From Dactylorhiza incarnata (taxonomy: Eukaryota; Streptophyta; Magnoliopsida; Asparagales; Orchidaceae), in NCBI GenBank assembly GCA_033032865.1, contig JAWHQI010000263.1, forward strand, positions 3,249,501 to 3,313,500: a stretch of DNA of 64,000 nucleotides, in the 5' to 3' direction. The notes beneath the pieces were generated by a model. That model worked only from the letters and a program-made list of their open reading frames with translations. It was not told the DNA's origin and ran no database searches. The translations under genes were made by a program, and so were the position numbers. Positions 53,275 to 63,786 of the stretch are shown here, piece by piece (the stretch's first letter is position 1; each line of letters starts with the position of its first letter).

Positions 53275-56200
53275 TTTGCCAATCTTCCCGAGTGCTCCAC
53301 CCCTTCCATGACTTTGCGAAGTGGGTGATCAGTTGCTACCTTGATCGAATGTGCCTGAAAGTAAGGTCGGAGCCTCCGGGCCGCCACCACCAATGCGAAG
53401 GTCAACTTTTCCAGAATCGGGTACCGGAGCTCCGCCTTCCTCAGCACTCGGCTGACGTAGTAGATGGGGAACTGTTTCCTCCCTTCTTCCCGGATTAGTA
53501 CTGAACTTACCGCCTCAGATCCTACTCCCAGGTACAGGGATAGGTATTCTCCTGGTCTCGGCCCTTGAAGTAGGGGGGTTTGGGTGAGTTGCCCTTTCAA
53601 AGCCTGAAAAGCTTCCTCAAACTCCGGGGTCCATTCGAATTTTTTATTGCCCCTCAGTACCTTGAAGAAAGGCGCACACTTCTCACCCGCCTTGGAGAGG
53701 AACCTGCTAAGTCCGACCAGCTTCCCCGTGAGGCTCTGAACCTCCTTCAGGTTTCTTGGCGACCCCAACTCTATTATCGCCTTGACCTTGTCTGGGTTAG
53801 GCTCCACCCCAGCCGGGGTGAGCAAGTGACCCAGGAATTTCCCTCGGCTAGCCCCGAAGACACACTTCAAGGGGTTGAGTTTCATCTTATACTTCCGCAA
53901 AGTCTTAAAGGTCTCTTCGAGGTCTCGGAGGTGGGATTCAAGGTCCCGACTCTTCACCATGAGGTCATCGACGTAGACCTCTAGGTTTCTCCCCTTTTGT
54001 TCGCGGAAGACCCGATCCATCATCCTTTGATATGTGACACCTGCATTCTTGAGCCCGAATGGCATCATCTTATAACAGTAGCATCTGTCCCCTGTGATGA
54101 AGGAGACATCTTTGATGTCCGGGGGGTGCATGCGGATTTGATGATAACCTGAAAAAGCATCTAAGAAAGACATTACAGGGAAACCGATGGCTGAGTCAAC
54201 CAGCACATCGATTCTAGGCAGGGGGTAGCAATCTTTCGGGCATGATTTATTAAGCAGTGAAAAGTCGATACACATGCGCCACTTACCACCCTCTTTCTTT
54301 ACCATGACTACATTGGAGACCCAGCCTGGATACTGGATCTCTGACACAAAACCTGCTTGTATGAGCTTTTTCACCTCCTCGCGGATCGGTCCCTCCAGCT
54401 TGTCCGTGGTGGCCCTCTTCTTTTGGCGGATGGGGCGTGTGCCAGGGTCGAGGTTGAGGCGGTGGCAAGCCACATCCGCATCGATCCCGGGCATCTCCGC
54501 GGCGCTCCAAGCGAAGACATCCACATTCTTTTGCACGCAGGCTAGGATCTCGGCCTGCTCCTTCGAACTAAGCTCTCTGCTGATCCGTACCTTCTCCACC
54601 ACCCCAAGCCGAGTGGTGACCTCAAGCTCCACGACTTCCTCCACGGCCTCCAGCCTAGATTGCTCTCCCCAAGCATTTTCCTTCTTTCCGCCGCAAGCGA
54701 GCGCTTGGGCTCTCTCCTCCATCTCTTCCTCCCCCACCATTATCAACTCCTCCACCCCTCCTTCCTGGGCATCCTCTTCTTTCTCCTCTTCTCCTCCCCC
54801 CTCCGCCCTGGGTCCTTCAGCGACCCCTCCCTGGGCATGAATTTCCTCTTCCTTCATCCTCTCCTCATCTTCCTCCTCGCCTCTGGCCTCTGCCGCTTCC
54901 TTCATCACTTTGTCCCACTCCTCCGCTTCTCCCATCCAGGCTATGGTGTTGACAGCCGTCACATAACACTGTCTCGCAACTTTGGGGTCTCCCCGGACCC
55001 GGACCTGGATTCCACCCGTGTTGAACTTGAGGCACTGGTGGAAAGTGGAAGGGACGCATCGAAACGCGTTGATGAGAGGCCGTCCAAAGATGGCGCTGTA
55101 ACTGCTCGGGGCATCCACTATCACGAAGCGACAGTTCCGGGACTGTCCTCCGAGGGTCACATGGAGCCCCACTCCACCCTCTACTTCCTTCCTTTCTCCC
55201 GAAAACCCAAATAGGGGACCATCCGAGGCCAACACCCTCCGGGCCTCCACCTTCATCTCGTCAAACGCCTTCTTGAAGACGACGTTGACCGAACTCCCGT
55301 TATCGACTAAAATCCGTGAGACGGTGAAGTTCTCGATGGCGGTCTGGATGACCAGCGCATCGCAGAACGGATCTTCATGTCCTGGTATGTCCTTCTGGGA
55401 GAAAGTAATTTTCTCCGCTGGGGGTGGAGCAGTGGATGTTGAGGCCACGCTCCCCCGATAGATGGTATGGAGGCTAGCCTTACGAGTTGCCTCCACCCCT
55501 ACCCCCCCATGGATCACCCCGATCCCTCCTCTACTCCCCACATCAACTCTGTCTTCACACCTTTCTTCCTCCTCCCCTCGAGGCTCGACCTCCTCGATTC
55601 TCACCTGTTGTTGTTGCCTCGGCGCGGGCACTCGGCCCCTTTTTGTTTCCAGGAACTCTGGGCAGGTGGCCGTCGCGTGACCTTCCTCATCGTGGAAGTC
55701 ACAATACGGCAATGTCACCTCCCCTGTTTCGCCTTTCGCCATCCTATTCCTCCTCCTTCTCCCTGCCCCTGCTTCTTCTCTAGCCTCTTCTCTTCTTCCT
55801 CTTCCTCCTCTTCCCCGCCTGATCGCCATGGCTTGCTGAGGTGGGGGAGGCAATTGCCTCGGACCCTGCCTCCATCCCAACTGGTGGGGTCTTCCTTGTC
55901 CTCCATAGAAGTTACCCCTTCCCGGGCCGTAACCCCTTCCCTGACCTTGCATTCCTTCGGCACACTGCCTCCACTCCCCCTCTGGGGCCCTGGGCTCTTC
56001 CCTTCTCCTTACTTCCTGCTGCCTGACCTCTGGCTCACTGAGCTTTGCTAGCCTCTTAGTAAGCTCCGGGTTGGCCTCCTCACTCTCAATCTCTTCCGCC
56101 ACCCTCTCCATCAACTCCTCGTAGGAGACGGGGGCTTTCCTCTTCAAAGCCATTTTGAAAAAGCTCTCCCTTAGCCCGACGGTGAAAGCTAGCTGGAGTG

Positions 56201-56630
56201 CGAACCCAGGCATCTCTTGAGTGAGCAGCACTTCTTCCTGGAACCGATCCGCGTAGCGAGCCAACGACTCTTTGGGCTCCTGCTTCACTTTGAAGAGAGA
56301 CTCGGCGTCCTTCTTCCTTTTCTTTGAAGTTGAGAACCGCAACAGAAAACTTCGGCGCAAATCTTCAAAGGCGTAGATCGACCCTGTAGGGAGCTGATGG
56401 AACCAGTCTCTGGCCTTTTCTTTAAGGGTGACGGCGAAGAGCCGACACTTGAAAGCGTCTGACATCGGCCTGATAGAGACCGAGTCCTCAAAAGACTGGA
56501 GATGCTGGACAGGGTCATCCCTGTCGTTGTAGTACACCCTGTCCCACTCCCCGAACCCTGCCGGGACAGGTGCGGAAAGCACCAGCTCGCAGAAGGGACT
56601 TCCCCCTCCTGTCATCCCTTCTCGCTCCAC
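53259..56630 (-). pseudogene. Tat-2 gag-protease-reverse transcriptase-RNase H
   Basis: 1123 residues. Retrotransposon gag domain at about 40-140 (RDWFHQLPTGSIYAFEDL, SLARYADRF). A single zinc-knuckle-like segment, YCDFHDEEGHATATC, is near 310. Protease at about 435-450 (LVDNGSSVNVV). An acidic linker with many Glu follows (about 560-680). Reverse transcriptase with FLDAFSGYHQI near 825 and YVDD at about 885-888. First RNase H at about 1010-1120, ending early because of a frameshift near 53280. The true start is upstream in another frame (see 56515-57109). It must be co-expressed with the following frames, so the element is defective. Confidence 0.9.
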
Positions 56631-57109
56631 ACGCCCCCCCCCCCCCCCCCCCCCCCCCCCCGAGCTCCCTCGCCTGACTTGGGCTCGTGGGGACTGTGCT
56701 CGCGAGAGCGGCGCTCGCCTGAATCACCCCCACTGTCGCTACATCCTCCGGGAGCGCGCTCTCCTGCGCCGCGCTCGCCGGCACAGAGCTCGCCGGCACA
56801 GAGCTCTCCGGGCTGGCGAACAGCACTCGCCCCTCCAAGTCTTGGACTGAACCTCCGGCGATTTCCTTACCGGCCCTTCCCCTCGGGGCGTTCTCGCCGA
56901 CCGCTGCTGGGGGAGGGGATCGCCTGAGGTGCTGGGGTCGCGAACTCACTTCGCAGCGCCGTAACCGTGAGTCTGAAGGTGTCAAGCACCTCCCTCCTGC
57001 AATCCGCGAACATCCTCGGCGTCACCACCTGCAGTGACTCGCTGAACTCCTCGCCTTGATCCTCGCCTCCTGTCATATCTGCTCCTTGGAACTTTCTTGG
57101 ACCAGCCAC
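56515..57109 (-). pseudogene. Tat-2 gag N-terminal region, in two frames
   Basis: From 57109 the minus strand reads MAGPRKFQGADMTGGEDQG and continues to a Ser/Pro-rich region. The frame changes near 56890 and again at a 28-base G run (plus-strand C run 56634-56661), after which the main gag frame begins. Two of the three frames are thus needed for one gag. The homopolymer may be a real length polymorphism or an assembly error. Confidence 0.6.
56634..56661. repeat. 28-C homopolymer
   Basis: An uninterrupted C run (G on the gag strand) coincides with a gag frameshift. Comparable runs occur at 40769-40792 and 51506-51521 in the same element. Confidence 0.95.
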
Positions 57110-57111
57110 GC

Positions 57112-57132
57112 TCCACGCTCACCGCACCAAAA
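57112..57132 (-). other. Tat-2 primer-binding region
   Basis: On the minus strand the LTR is followed by TTTTGGTGCGGTGAGCGTGG; the TGGTGC start resembles Gypsy primer sites. The tRNA is not assigned. Confidence 0.55.
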
Positions 57133-58519
57133 TGTTGAAACCGATTTCTCGGCCTCTTGTGGAGCTCGGGGCCCTCACCGAAATGAGGGGCGGCTAGCCC
57201 TTACTGATCCCTCAGAACAGGTAGACTGAAGACTAGAAAAAAAAAAGACTAAGACCTTAGTCACAGCGAGGAGGTCCCTCCACTAACCCGGAAGATCGTT
57301 GAGCGCTTCCCCTCTCAAGCCAAAGCTGAGACTCGGACACCTTGGAGAGCTCTGGGAATGCTAACCAAGGAGAACCTAAGGAGAGAGAAGCTGAAGTGAA
57401 GTCCTCTCCCAAGGTGCCCTTTAGGTCCTATTTATAGGTTTTCTGATCTGGCCTGCAAATAGCAGGATTCCGCCTTTTGATTTTACTATCCGCACGCCAA
57501 ATGGGTCTGCTAACAGCCAAACTCCGCTGTTTGGAGAGGCTAAAGGCAGACCACCAAGGGTGAAAGGGTAATTTGGCCCTATCAACTTATGGGCAAGGAA
57601 CTGCGAGAACATTGTTGCCGAAGCTCTCGCGGGCCTTCTCGCGAGTCCGACTCGCGATGCCTCTCCTAGGCGATCGCCCTGCGAGGACCTCGCCGGCCCA
57701 TTCTAGCGGTATCTGCCGAGGTCCGGTCTCGCGACTCCTCTTGCGAGACCGTCCCTTGACTCCGTCGAGCTCAACACACCCTTCGTCGAACGCAGAGCAC
57801 TTCGTCGATCACAGACGAGCTCGACGAATGTAGAACGTTGAATTGTTCGCTGACTGTTGAGACGGGCGGTTCGCCGACCGCTGCTTCCCTGCTGTAACTT
57901 GTCGAGCTCCGTCCGACGAATGCTGAGCTCCGTTCAACATTCGTCGAACGCCAAATTGAGCTCGCCGGACGTTGAGGCTCTAAACTTGCGAGCCTTCCTG
58001 CGAGATCGCCCATTGACTTTGCCGCGCACCGAACACATTTCACTGGGCATCTCTTTACTGAACATAGGTCTCTTCTGCCAGCGGCCTGCGAGGTATTGAT
58101 TTGTCAGCCCTCGCTCGGCCCAGTCTTTTGGAGATATCTGCCGAGGTCTGGATCTCGCGACTCCTCTTGCGAGACCGCCCCTTCGGCTTTAATGAGCCTA
58201 GAACACTTCGTCGACCGCTGATGATTTCGCCGAACAGGGGTGAGCCCGACGACCACAGGTCGGCTCGACGAACTCGGGAGAGTTCGTCGAACGCAGTACT
58301 CCTTTCGTCGAACTCAGAAAACTTCTTCAAATTGTCTGCGAGCGTTTATCTCGCCGTCGACCCTTCTCGCTCGCCTCTTAGCGAGCCCTCCAAGAGAGAC
58401 TTCTCCAAGGTCCCTCTTGCGAGGTCTTTGGCCCCAAGGCCTCCCTCTCTTATTACTTCTTTCATCATGTTGCCCTCTTAAACCATGCCTCCTGGTCTTG
58501 CGAATATCGGGGTTGTACA
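57133..58519 (-). repeat. Tat-2 5' LTR
   Basis: 1387 bp with the same ends as 37863-39248. Minus-strand TATAAATA at 57429-57436 is the probable gag-pol promoter. Confidence 0.95.
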
Positions 58520-58556
58520 ACAACAAATCATGTCCACCAAATAGATAATACATAAG

Positions 58557-58710
58557 GCCTGTTTGGGAGGGCGGTGGCGGTTGGATATGCAACGGTTGAT
58601 ATTGAGGTAGAATTGTCTTCCTGGACGTGACCCACTCTCGGCGGCTGGAATTAGGCATAAAAACACGTTTGGGGGGGCTGCGGTTCCAACTGGAGATTGT
58701 CCAAACAGGC
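58557..58710. mobile_element. Possible small MITE
   Basis: GCCTGTTTGG at 58557-58566 and CCAAACAGGC at 58701-58710 form a 10-bp inverted pair, preceded by TAA on the left. The right flank does not repeat it. Weak, included because CCTGTTTGG is a frequent plant MITE terminus. Confidence 0.3.
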
Positions 58711-58945
58711 AAAAAAACAGTACGTTTTTTTCAAAATCGCAACAAAGAAAAAATGGAGCCTTAATCATCAAAATCTTATGAAAGCAATTAATTTCATACT
58801 GAAAACCTTAATACAATCTTAAATCAAAACACTAAACAGTACTGAAAGCTTAAAAATTTTCTTCAAAGCAAAAAATTAATCATTAAATAAGGTAAAGGTT
58901 AGAAACATAACACCAACAAGCACAAAAAGACAGCATAAAGAGAAA

Positions 58946-59026
58946 CAACAACAACACTCAAGCCTTTATCCCACAATAGTGGGGTCACCATTGTGCCCTA
59001 TCTTTAGTCATAATCTCACTAATGCC
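58946..59026 (-). mobile_element. 5'-truncated SINE fragment (Au-like 3' end)
   Basis: An 81-bp insertion is flanked by a perfect 18-bp duplication, AGACAGCATAAAGAGAAA (58928-58945 and 59027-59044). On the minus strand it contains GTGACCCCAC, GTGGGATAAAGGCTTG and ends in TTGTTGTTG, like the conserved 3' part of Au-type plant SINEs. The long duplication shows target-primed retroposition. Confidence 0.75.
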
Positions 59027-59044
59027 AGACAGCATAAAGAGAAA

Positions 59045-59330
59045 ATCACATAAAAATTCAATTAAATTAGAATACTATGTCTTTTAAAAGAAATTCAAGG
59101 AATAAAAAACCAGAGCTATAAGCATACCATAGGATCTCTTACAAAGTTCACAATCATCATTTCTACCAATCCCCACTACAGATCTCATTAGCCAGAAAGC
59201 CAAATATCAAAAACATAAGCCCCAAAAGCGCTGTACCCTGCATACAAATTTGTTCTTTAATCATTCCATACACAGAATAAAAAACCAAATACTAAACAAG
59301 AATAAAAAAAGAAGGAATTCTTCTTTACAG
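59045..59330. other. AT-rich spacer
   Basis: Nothing recognisable. Confidence 0.4.
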
Positions 59331-59441
59331 AACTCGAAGCTTCCTCAGGCTGTTGGAGCTGCTTATTCCCTCAATCTACGGGAAGTGGCATCGATCGGCG
59401 TAGCTCTCGGTGTAATGCATTACATAGCAGTTCTTAAAAAG
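59331..59441 (+). other. Isolated exon-like segment
   Basis: TTCTTTACAG precedes and GTATCT follows 111 bp (exactly 37 codons) of GC-richer open sequence reading NSKLPQAVGAAYSLNLREV, then ASIGVALGVMHYIAVLKK, a mixed hydrophobic stretch. No neighbouring exon is convincing, though an open segment at 60718-60778 (KLPTQEEIDALPLL) may belong to the same source. I do not recognise the protein. It could be a transposon-captured gene fragment or an exon of a lost gene. Confidence 0.35.
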
Positions 59442-61149
59442 GTATCTGTTTATTTGTCTATTCATTATTCAATTTAGTAATCTCAATCAGTTTGACTATG
59501 GCATCATTCGATGTTCAAGGTTTGAACTTAAAAATTTCTATAATATGAAGGTAAAGAAATGGGTTGAAAAATTTCTTTCAAACAAAAATTGTCTCTAAAT
59601 GATTCAAATGACTTCAAATTCAAATTAAAAATCCGAATAATTTTTACACTTTAAACTAATTTAAAAAAAAAAAATTAACTAGTTCAAAAAATGATGATTT
59701 TAGTGAATCTGAATGCAAGTGAAAAAAAATTTCCTGTTTCCAAAGAAAAAGCTTATCTTTAGAGTTACCAATTTAGACCCTTCCAAGGCATCGAAGTAAC
59801 AACGGTATTATGTATTTATACTGCATCCACTTTGTTCAGTAAAAATTTGATATTAAGGCCCCGTTTGAGAAAACGGTTGTAATGTGTTGGAGGTTGTTTG
59901 ATATTAAGGCATTGTTTCTAATGTATTACACCTTCAAAATTTCTCTGTTTATGATGTTTGTGGTTATTGGTGATGTAAGATTACTTTTGATTCAAAAAGA
60001 CAATTAATGCTGACCAATAGAAATTGAAAATAACTGGGCAATCAATAGTTGGGTAATCTGATTTTATAGGTTGTGTATTATCTGATTCCACATAGTAATA
60101 TGATTCATGCATATAAATTACAACTTCATTGGTGTAGTTTTGATGCATCAAATGGGGATTGTTCTTTGCGGTGAATGTTTCTTTGCGGCGATGCACTAAA
60201 AACTTTTGTTCCCATTATTATCCCCCTCTCTTTCCAGATATGTTCTTTTCAAGAGAAATCTAATCTAAAACGACCCAGTATGTGATTTTGCAGAAATAAT
60301 ATTTGTACTGTGACGAAGCGGGATTTGAGCAGTGATTTTGCAGGACAACTTCCAACCAATTTGGAACTTTGGTCTTACGATTTTGTACTTCCCCAAAACT
60401 TCGAACAATTATTTCACTTTTCTTCGTATCATTATTGAATTGCAAAACACTTAAAACACCCAGTTTTCAAGATGGAGGCGTGTTATTTTTATTGCATGAA
60501 CGGCTTGATTTGTGCCAACAATTTTGATAACCATGAATATAACTGCTATGAAAAGGAAATTATATTTATGAAATGGTTATTTGTATAGTAAAAGAATTTC
60601 CCTCTTGATTTCTTAGAAGCAGACATACTCTATCTCTACAATTTTATCTGAAGTTTCAATTTTAAAGCAGACCTGCTTACCTTTTTTGCCAGGTCAAGCG
60701 GACAACTTTTGAGGTTATTTTGCAGAGAAACTTCCTACACAAGAGGAAATTGATGCCCTGCCTCTTCTCTACTTAGTTAGACGTTTGATTACATTTGATT
60801 ATATTTTAAATTATGATTATATTTGTTAAATTTAAGGTTTTTAATTCCATTTTATTCTCATATTGCTTTTTTTCATGGCAATGGTGGGTTAGTTGTTTTA
60901 CTTTTATACTGAATAACTTCTAGATTCCACTCTTTTATCTCTTATAATGAGATTACAATGCTTCAGTTCATATCAAGAGTAGAATTGATATTTGTTCAGC
61001 ATCTACAGAAATTTGGGTAAAAAGACCAATCTTTACTCAAATAACATTTAAAATAATGATTCTGTTTTCTATTTAGCTTCCTCCATGTCTCTATACAATC
61101 TTATACACAGAGAGTTCTACTTGGTTGCGGGCACAATTTGCTTGGTTGC
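59442..61149. other. AT-rich spacer with possible gene fragments
   Basis: Mostly A+T. Short open stretches at about 60330-60430 and 60718-60778 could be captured exons, perhaps carried by the Helitron whose end is at 61226. No 5' Helitron terminus was identified with confidence. Confidence 0.3.
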
Positions 61150-61226
61150 GTGCCCAGCTCGCATGCCTGCGAACTAAGTATGCAGGAGAGCATCGAGCAT
61201 GGGCGTAGCCCGTGCGAAGATGCTAG
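61150..61226 (+). mobile_element. Helitron-like 3' terminus
   Basis: A hairpin CATGGGC-GTA-GCCCGTG (61198-61214) is followed 8 bp later by CTAG (61223-61226) and then T, matching the Helitron 3' rule of a hairpin plus CTRR inserted before T. Confidence 0.5.
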
Positions 61227-61236
61227 TATAATAGAT

Positions 61237-61350
61237 ACGAGTGACAGTGCACGAGGCCCCTCCGTGCGGCCACGACAGTACCCCGGTCACGATAGTGCCG
61301 CGATACGATGACGCTCCGGCCGCTAGCTGCATCGAGCTACTAATACTATG
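61237..61350. repeat. GC-rich dispersed repeat, copy C
   Basis: Starts ACGAGTGACAGTGCACGAGG ten bases after the Helitron-like end and contains GACAGTACCCCGG and GATGACGCTCCGG, words shared with copies A and B. Confidence 0.6.
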
Positions 61351-61501
61351 CTGTCGAGTTGATTGGAGAACTCATTCGACAGCTGATGGGAGAACTCATC
61401 AATCAACGGGGGAGTCGTGAGGTTGTGATTGAAACGAGTCGTTGGTCGATGCCAGAGACAAATCTATTCAGGAAGGATTTTAAGATTTTATAATTATACA
61501 T

Positions 61502-61507
61502 TTTATT
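61502..61507 (-). terminator. Candidate poly(A) signal
   Basis: AATAAA on the minus strand about 300 bp past the stop codon of the coiled-coil gene. Plausible but one of several A-rich words there. Confidence 0.35.
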
Positions 61508-61802
61508 AAACTATTGGCACTTAATTATATAATTTATTATTAAACAGATACAGAAGAAAGTTGGTTGTCATTAGAAACACTACAATTCTATAAATAAAAT
61601 TTCAGATTAAACTGCAAAAGGCATCAAATTTTATATCTAATCGCAAAGTGTTTGAATTTTACAGAACAGAAGGAAGAAGACAAAAGCAAACAGTTACTAT
61701 GAAATCTTAAAAGAAACCTACAGATTTATAGAAAAATTACTGCATTTAACAAACATTAAAGAAAAAACTTGTTCGAGAAAGTAAACGCAGAACAGAAGAA
61801 TG

Positions 61803-63651
61803 CTAGTGTGCTCTTGCAACGAAGGCCAAGGAGACTGCAACAAAAATAGTAGTTGTAGCAGAATACAACCACTTTGAATTTATCCATTTGCTTTTCTTCT
61901 GCGCATCGATCAAATTCTCCTTCAACTCATTCAAAGAAATCTTTAAATCGGAGACTTCATCTGTCAATCTGTTTCTGATTTCGCCAAGGAAGCAGCATTT
62001 TTCCTCCAAAGAAACTATTTTTGAGGCATTTGATTCAATTTCGGCATTCAATAGTTTCATCTCCGCCTCTTTTCTGCTTTTCACTTCTTCATTCTCTCTC
62101 ACTAATTGTGTTGTCAGCTGAATCTTCTCTTCCAGCAATACCTTGAGCGAACTCGTATCATGCATGGCGGAGTGTAAGAATTCTTCCCTCAACTTCCCCT
62201 CTTCTTTCACCTTGTCATTCTCTCTCTCTAATTTCACTATCAAATCGTTCTTTTCTTTGAGCAATCTCTTCAATGAATCTATCTCAAGTGTAGCAGAATG
62301 CAAAGATTCTTCCCTAATCTTCCCCTCTTCTTTCAGCTTCTCATTCTCCCTCTTAAATGAAACTATCTCAAGTGTAGCAGAATGCAAAGATTCTTCTCTA
62401 ATCTTCCCCTCTTCTTTCAACTTCTCATTCTCCCTCTTAAATGAAACTATCTCAAGTGTAGCAGAATGCAATGATTCTTCCCCTATCTTCCCCTCTTCTT
62501 CCATCTTCTCATTCTCTCTCTTCAATGAATCTATCTCAAGTGTAGCAGAATGCAAAGATTCTTCCCTAATCTTCCCCTCTTCTTTCATCTTCTCATTCTC
62601 CCTCTTAAATGAATCTATCTCAAGTGTAGCGGAATGCAATGATTCTTCCCTAATCTTCCCCACTTCTTCCATCTTTTCATTCTCCCTCTTCAATGAATCT
62701 ATCTCAAGTGTAGCAGAATGCAAAGATTCTTCCCTAATCTTCCCCTCTTCTTTCATCTTCTCATTCTCCCTCTTCAATGAATCTATCTCAAGCGTGGCAG
62801 AATGCAAAGATTCTTCACTAATCTTCCCCACTTCTTCCATCTTCTCATTCTCCCTCTTCAATGAATCCATTTCAAGCATAGCAGATTGCAACGATTCTTC
62901 CCTAATCTTCCCCTCTTCTTTGATCTCCTCATTCTCCCTCGTTAATTTCTCCATCAAAACATTCTTCTGTTCGAGCAATATCTTCACTGAGCTGATCTCG
63001 TTCATAGCATATTGCAATGATTTTTCCCTCTTCTTCCCCACTTCTTCCAACTTTCTACAATCAGTCTCTGCAGCAGTCAGTGAAATGGAATACTGAGCCA
63101 ATACCTGTTCTGTGGACCGAAGCTTTTCCTCCAAATGCTTTAACTTCATCCTCTTCTCATCAACATCACTCCGGATCAAATCCCTCTCCTCTACAACACG
63201 CTCCAGATCCCTCTCAATCGCATCCTTCTCTCTAGATACAGCAAGCAGCATCGTTTTCGCCAAACTGAGCTCAGCAGCAAACGCATCAGCCTTCTTCACC
63301 AGACTCGCTGTCGTCTCTTCAGCCGCGGCCTTCTCCGCAGCCAGATCATCATCCGCCTTCCGGAGCAGTGCAGCACTTCCTTCAACGGTGGAAGCGAGGT
63401 GGGAGGAGACAACTACTCCACATACGTCGCGCTCGATGCCCTCGTCGATGCAATGGTCCGCGGAGACGGCGGCGAGATTGGAGCGGAGCTGCCTGATCTG
63501 CTCCCGGAGTTCCACCGTCTCCTTGAGGAGGAGGCTATTCAGGGTTTTGAGGTGCTGCATTGCGACTTGTGCAGATAGTTCGCTCGCCGGCGGTGGACAT
63601 CCAGAAACCACCGCAGCAGTTGTGGGAATAACACTCGTCTTCTTCTTGGCC

Positions 63652-63653
<2 letters not shown>
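61803..63653 (-). CDS. Coiled-coil protein with C-terminal membrane anchor
   Basis: 616 residues in one exon, starting MAKKKTSVIPTT at 63653. Residues 30-60 (ALKTLNSLLLKE-like) and 90-590 are almost entirely heptad-patterned coiled coil. Residues about 590-612 form one hydrophobic segment (LYSATTTIFVAVSLAFVA) followed by RAH, fitting a tail anchor with the coiled coil in the cytosol. The middle holds seven 28-residue units (KIREESLHSATLEID type) and three longer 42-residue units of the same pattern. No enzymatic motif is seen. Similar plant proteins are usually annotated only as coiled-coil or filament-like; a tethering or scaffold role is inferred. A long GA/CT microsatellite lies just before the start codon. 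This is the only convincing host gene here. Confidence 0.88.
62270..62930 (-). repeat. 84-bp in-frame minisatellite in the coiled-coil gene
   Basis: The word GATTCTTCCCTAATCTTCCC and close variants recur at 62305, 62389, 62473, 62557, 62641, 62725, 62809 and 62893, exactly 84 bp apart. Each unit encodes 28 residues, four heptads. Confidence 0.95.

Positions 63654-63709
<56 letters not shown>
63654..63709. repeat. (GA)n microsatellite in the 5' leader
   Basis: About 28 GA dinucleotides directly abut the start codon of the coiled-coil gene; on the coding strand this is a CT-rich leader. Confidence 0.95.
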
Positions 63710-63712
<3 letters not shown>

Positions 63713-63786
63713 GGGATGGCTATGGATTTAGCTCTGGATTTATCGAGGGGAGAGCGGGCATGGAGATGGAGAGGCTGCCGCTGTGA

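Larger units (their letters stand above)
37863..58519 (-). mobile_element. 'Tat-2': Ty3/Gypsy Tat-type LTR retrotransposon with antisense genes
   Basis: LTRs at 57133-58519 (5', minus sense) and 37863-39248 (3') are flanked by a perfect ACAAC duplication (37858-37862 and 58520-58524). The minus strand encodes gag, protease, reverse transcriptase, RNase H, a second RNase H and integrase. A duplicated RNase H and a tandem array before the 3' LTR place it in the Tat lineage. At least three frameshifts in pol and others in gag disable it. On the plus strand, two intron-containing genes (39446-40407 and 41066-43029) lie between the array and the 3' LTR. Copia-2 is inserted in the array. Without Copia-2 it is about 14 kb. 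I judge the LTRs to be about 98% identical. Confidence 0.93.

Noticed and set aside
54274..56051. Plus-strand Ser/Pro-rich frames opposite Tat-2 gag-pol
   Set aside because: Antisense shadows of a Glu-rich linker and gag; no domain or splice structure.
62143..63786. Plus-strand frames of 317 and 224 codons opposite the coiled-coil gene
   Set aside because: They are shadows of the regular coiled-coil codons and the GA repeat; the minus frame explains the region fully.
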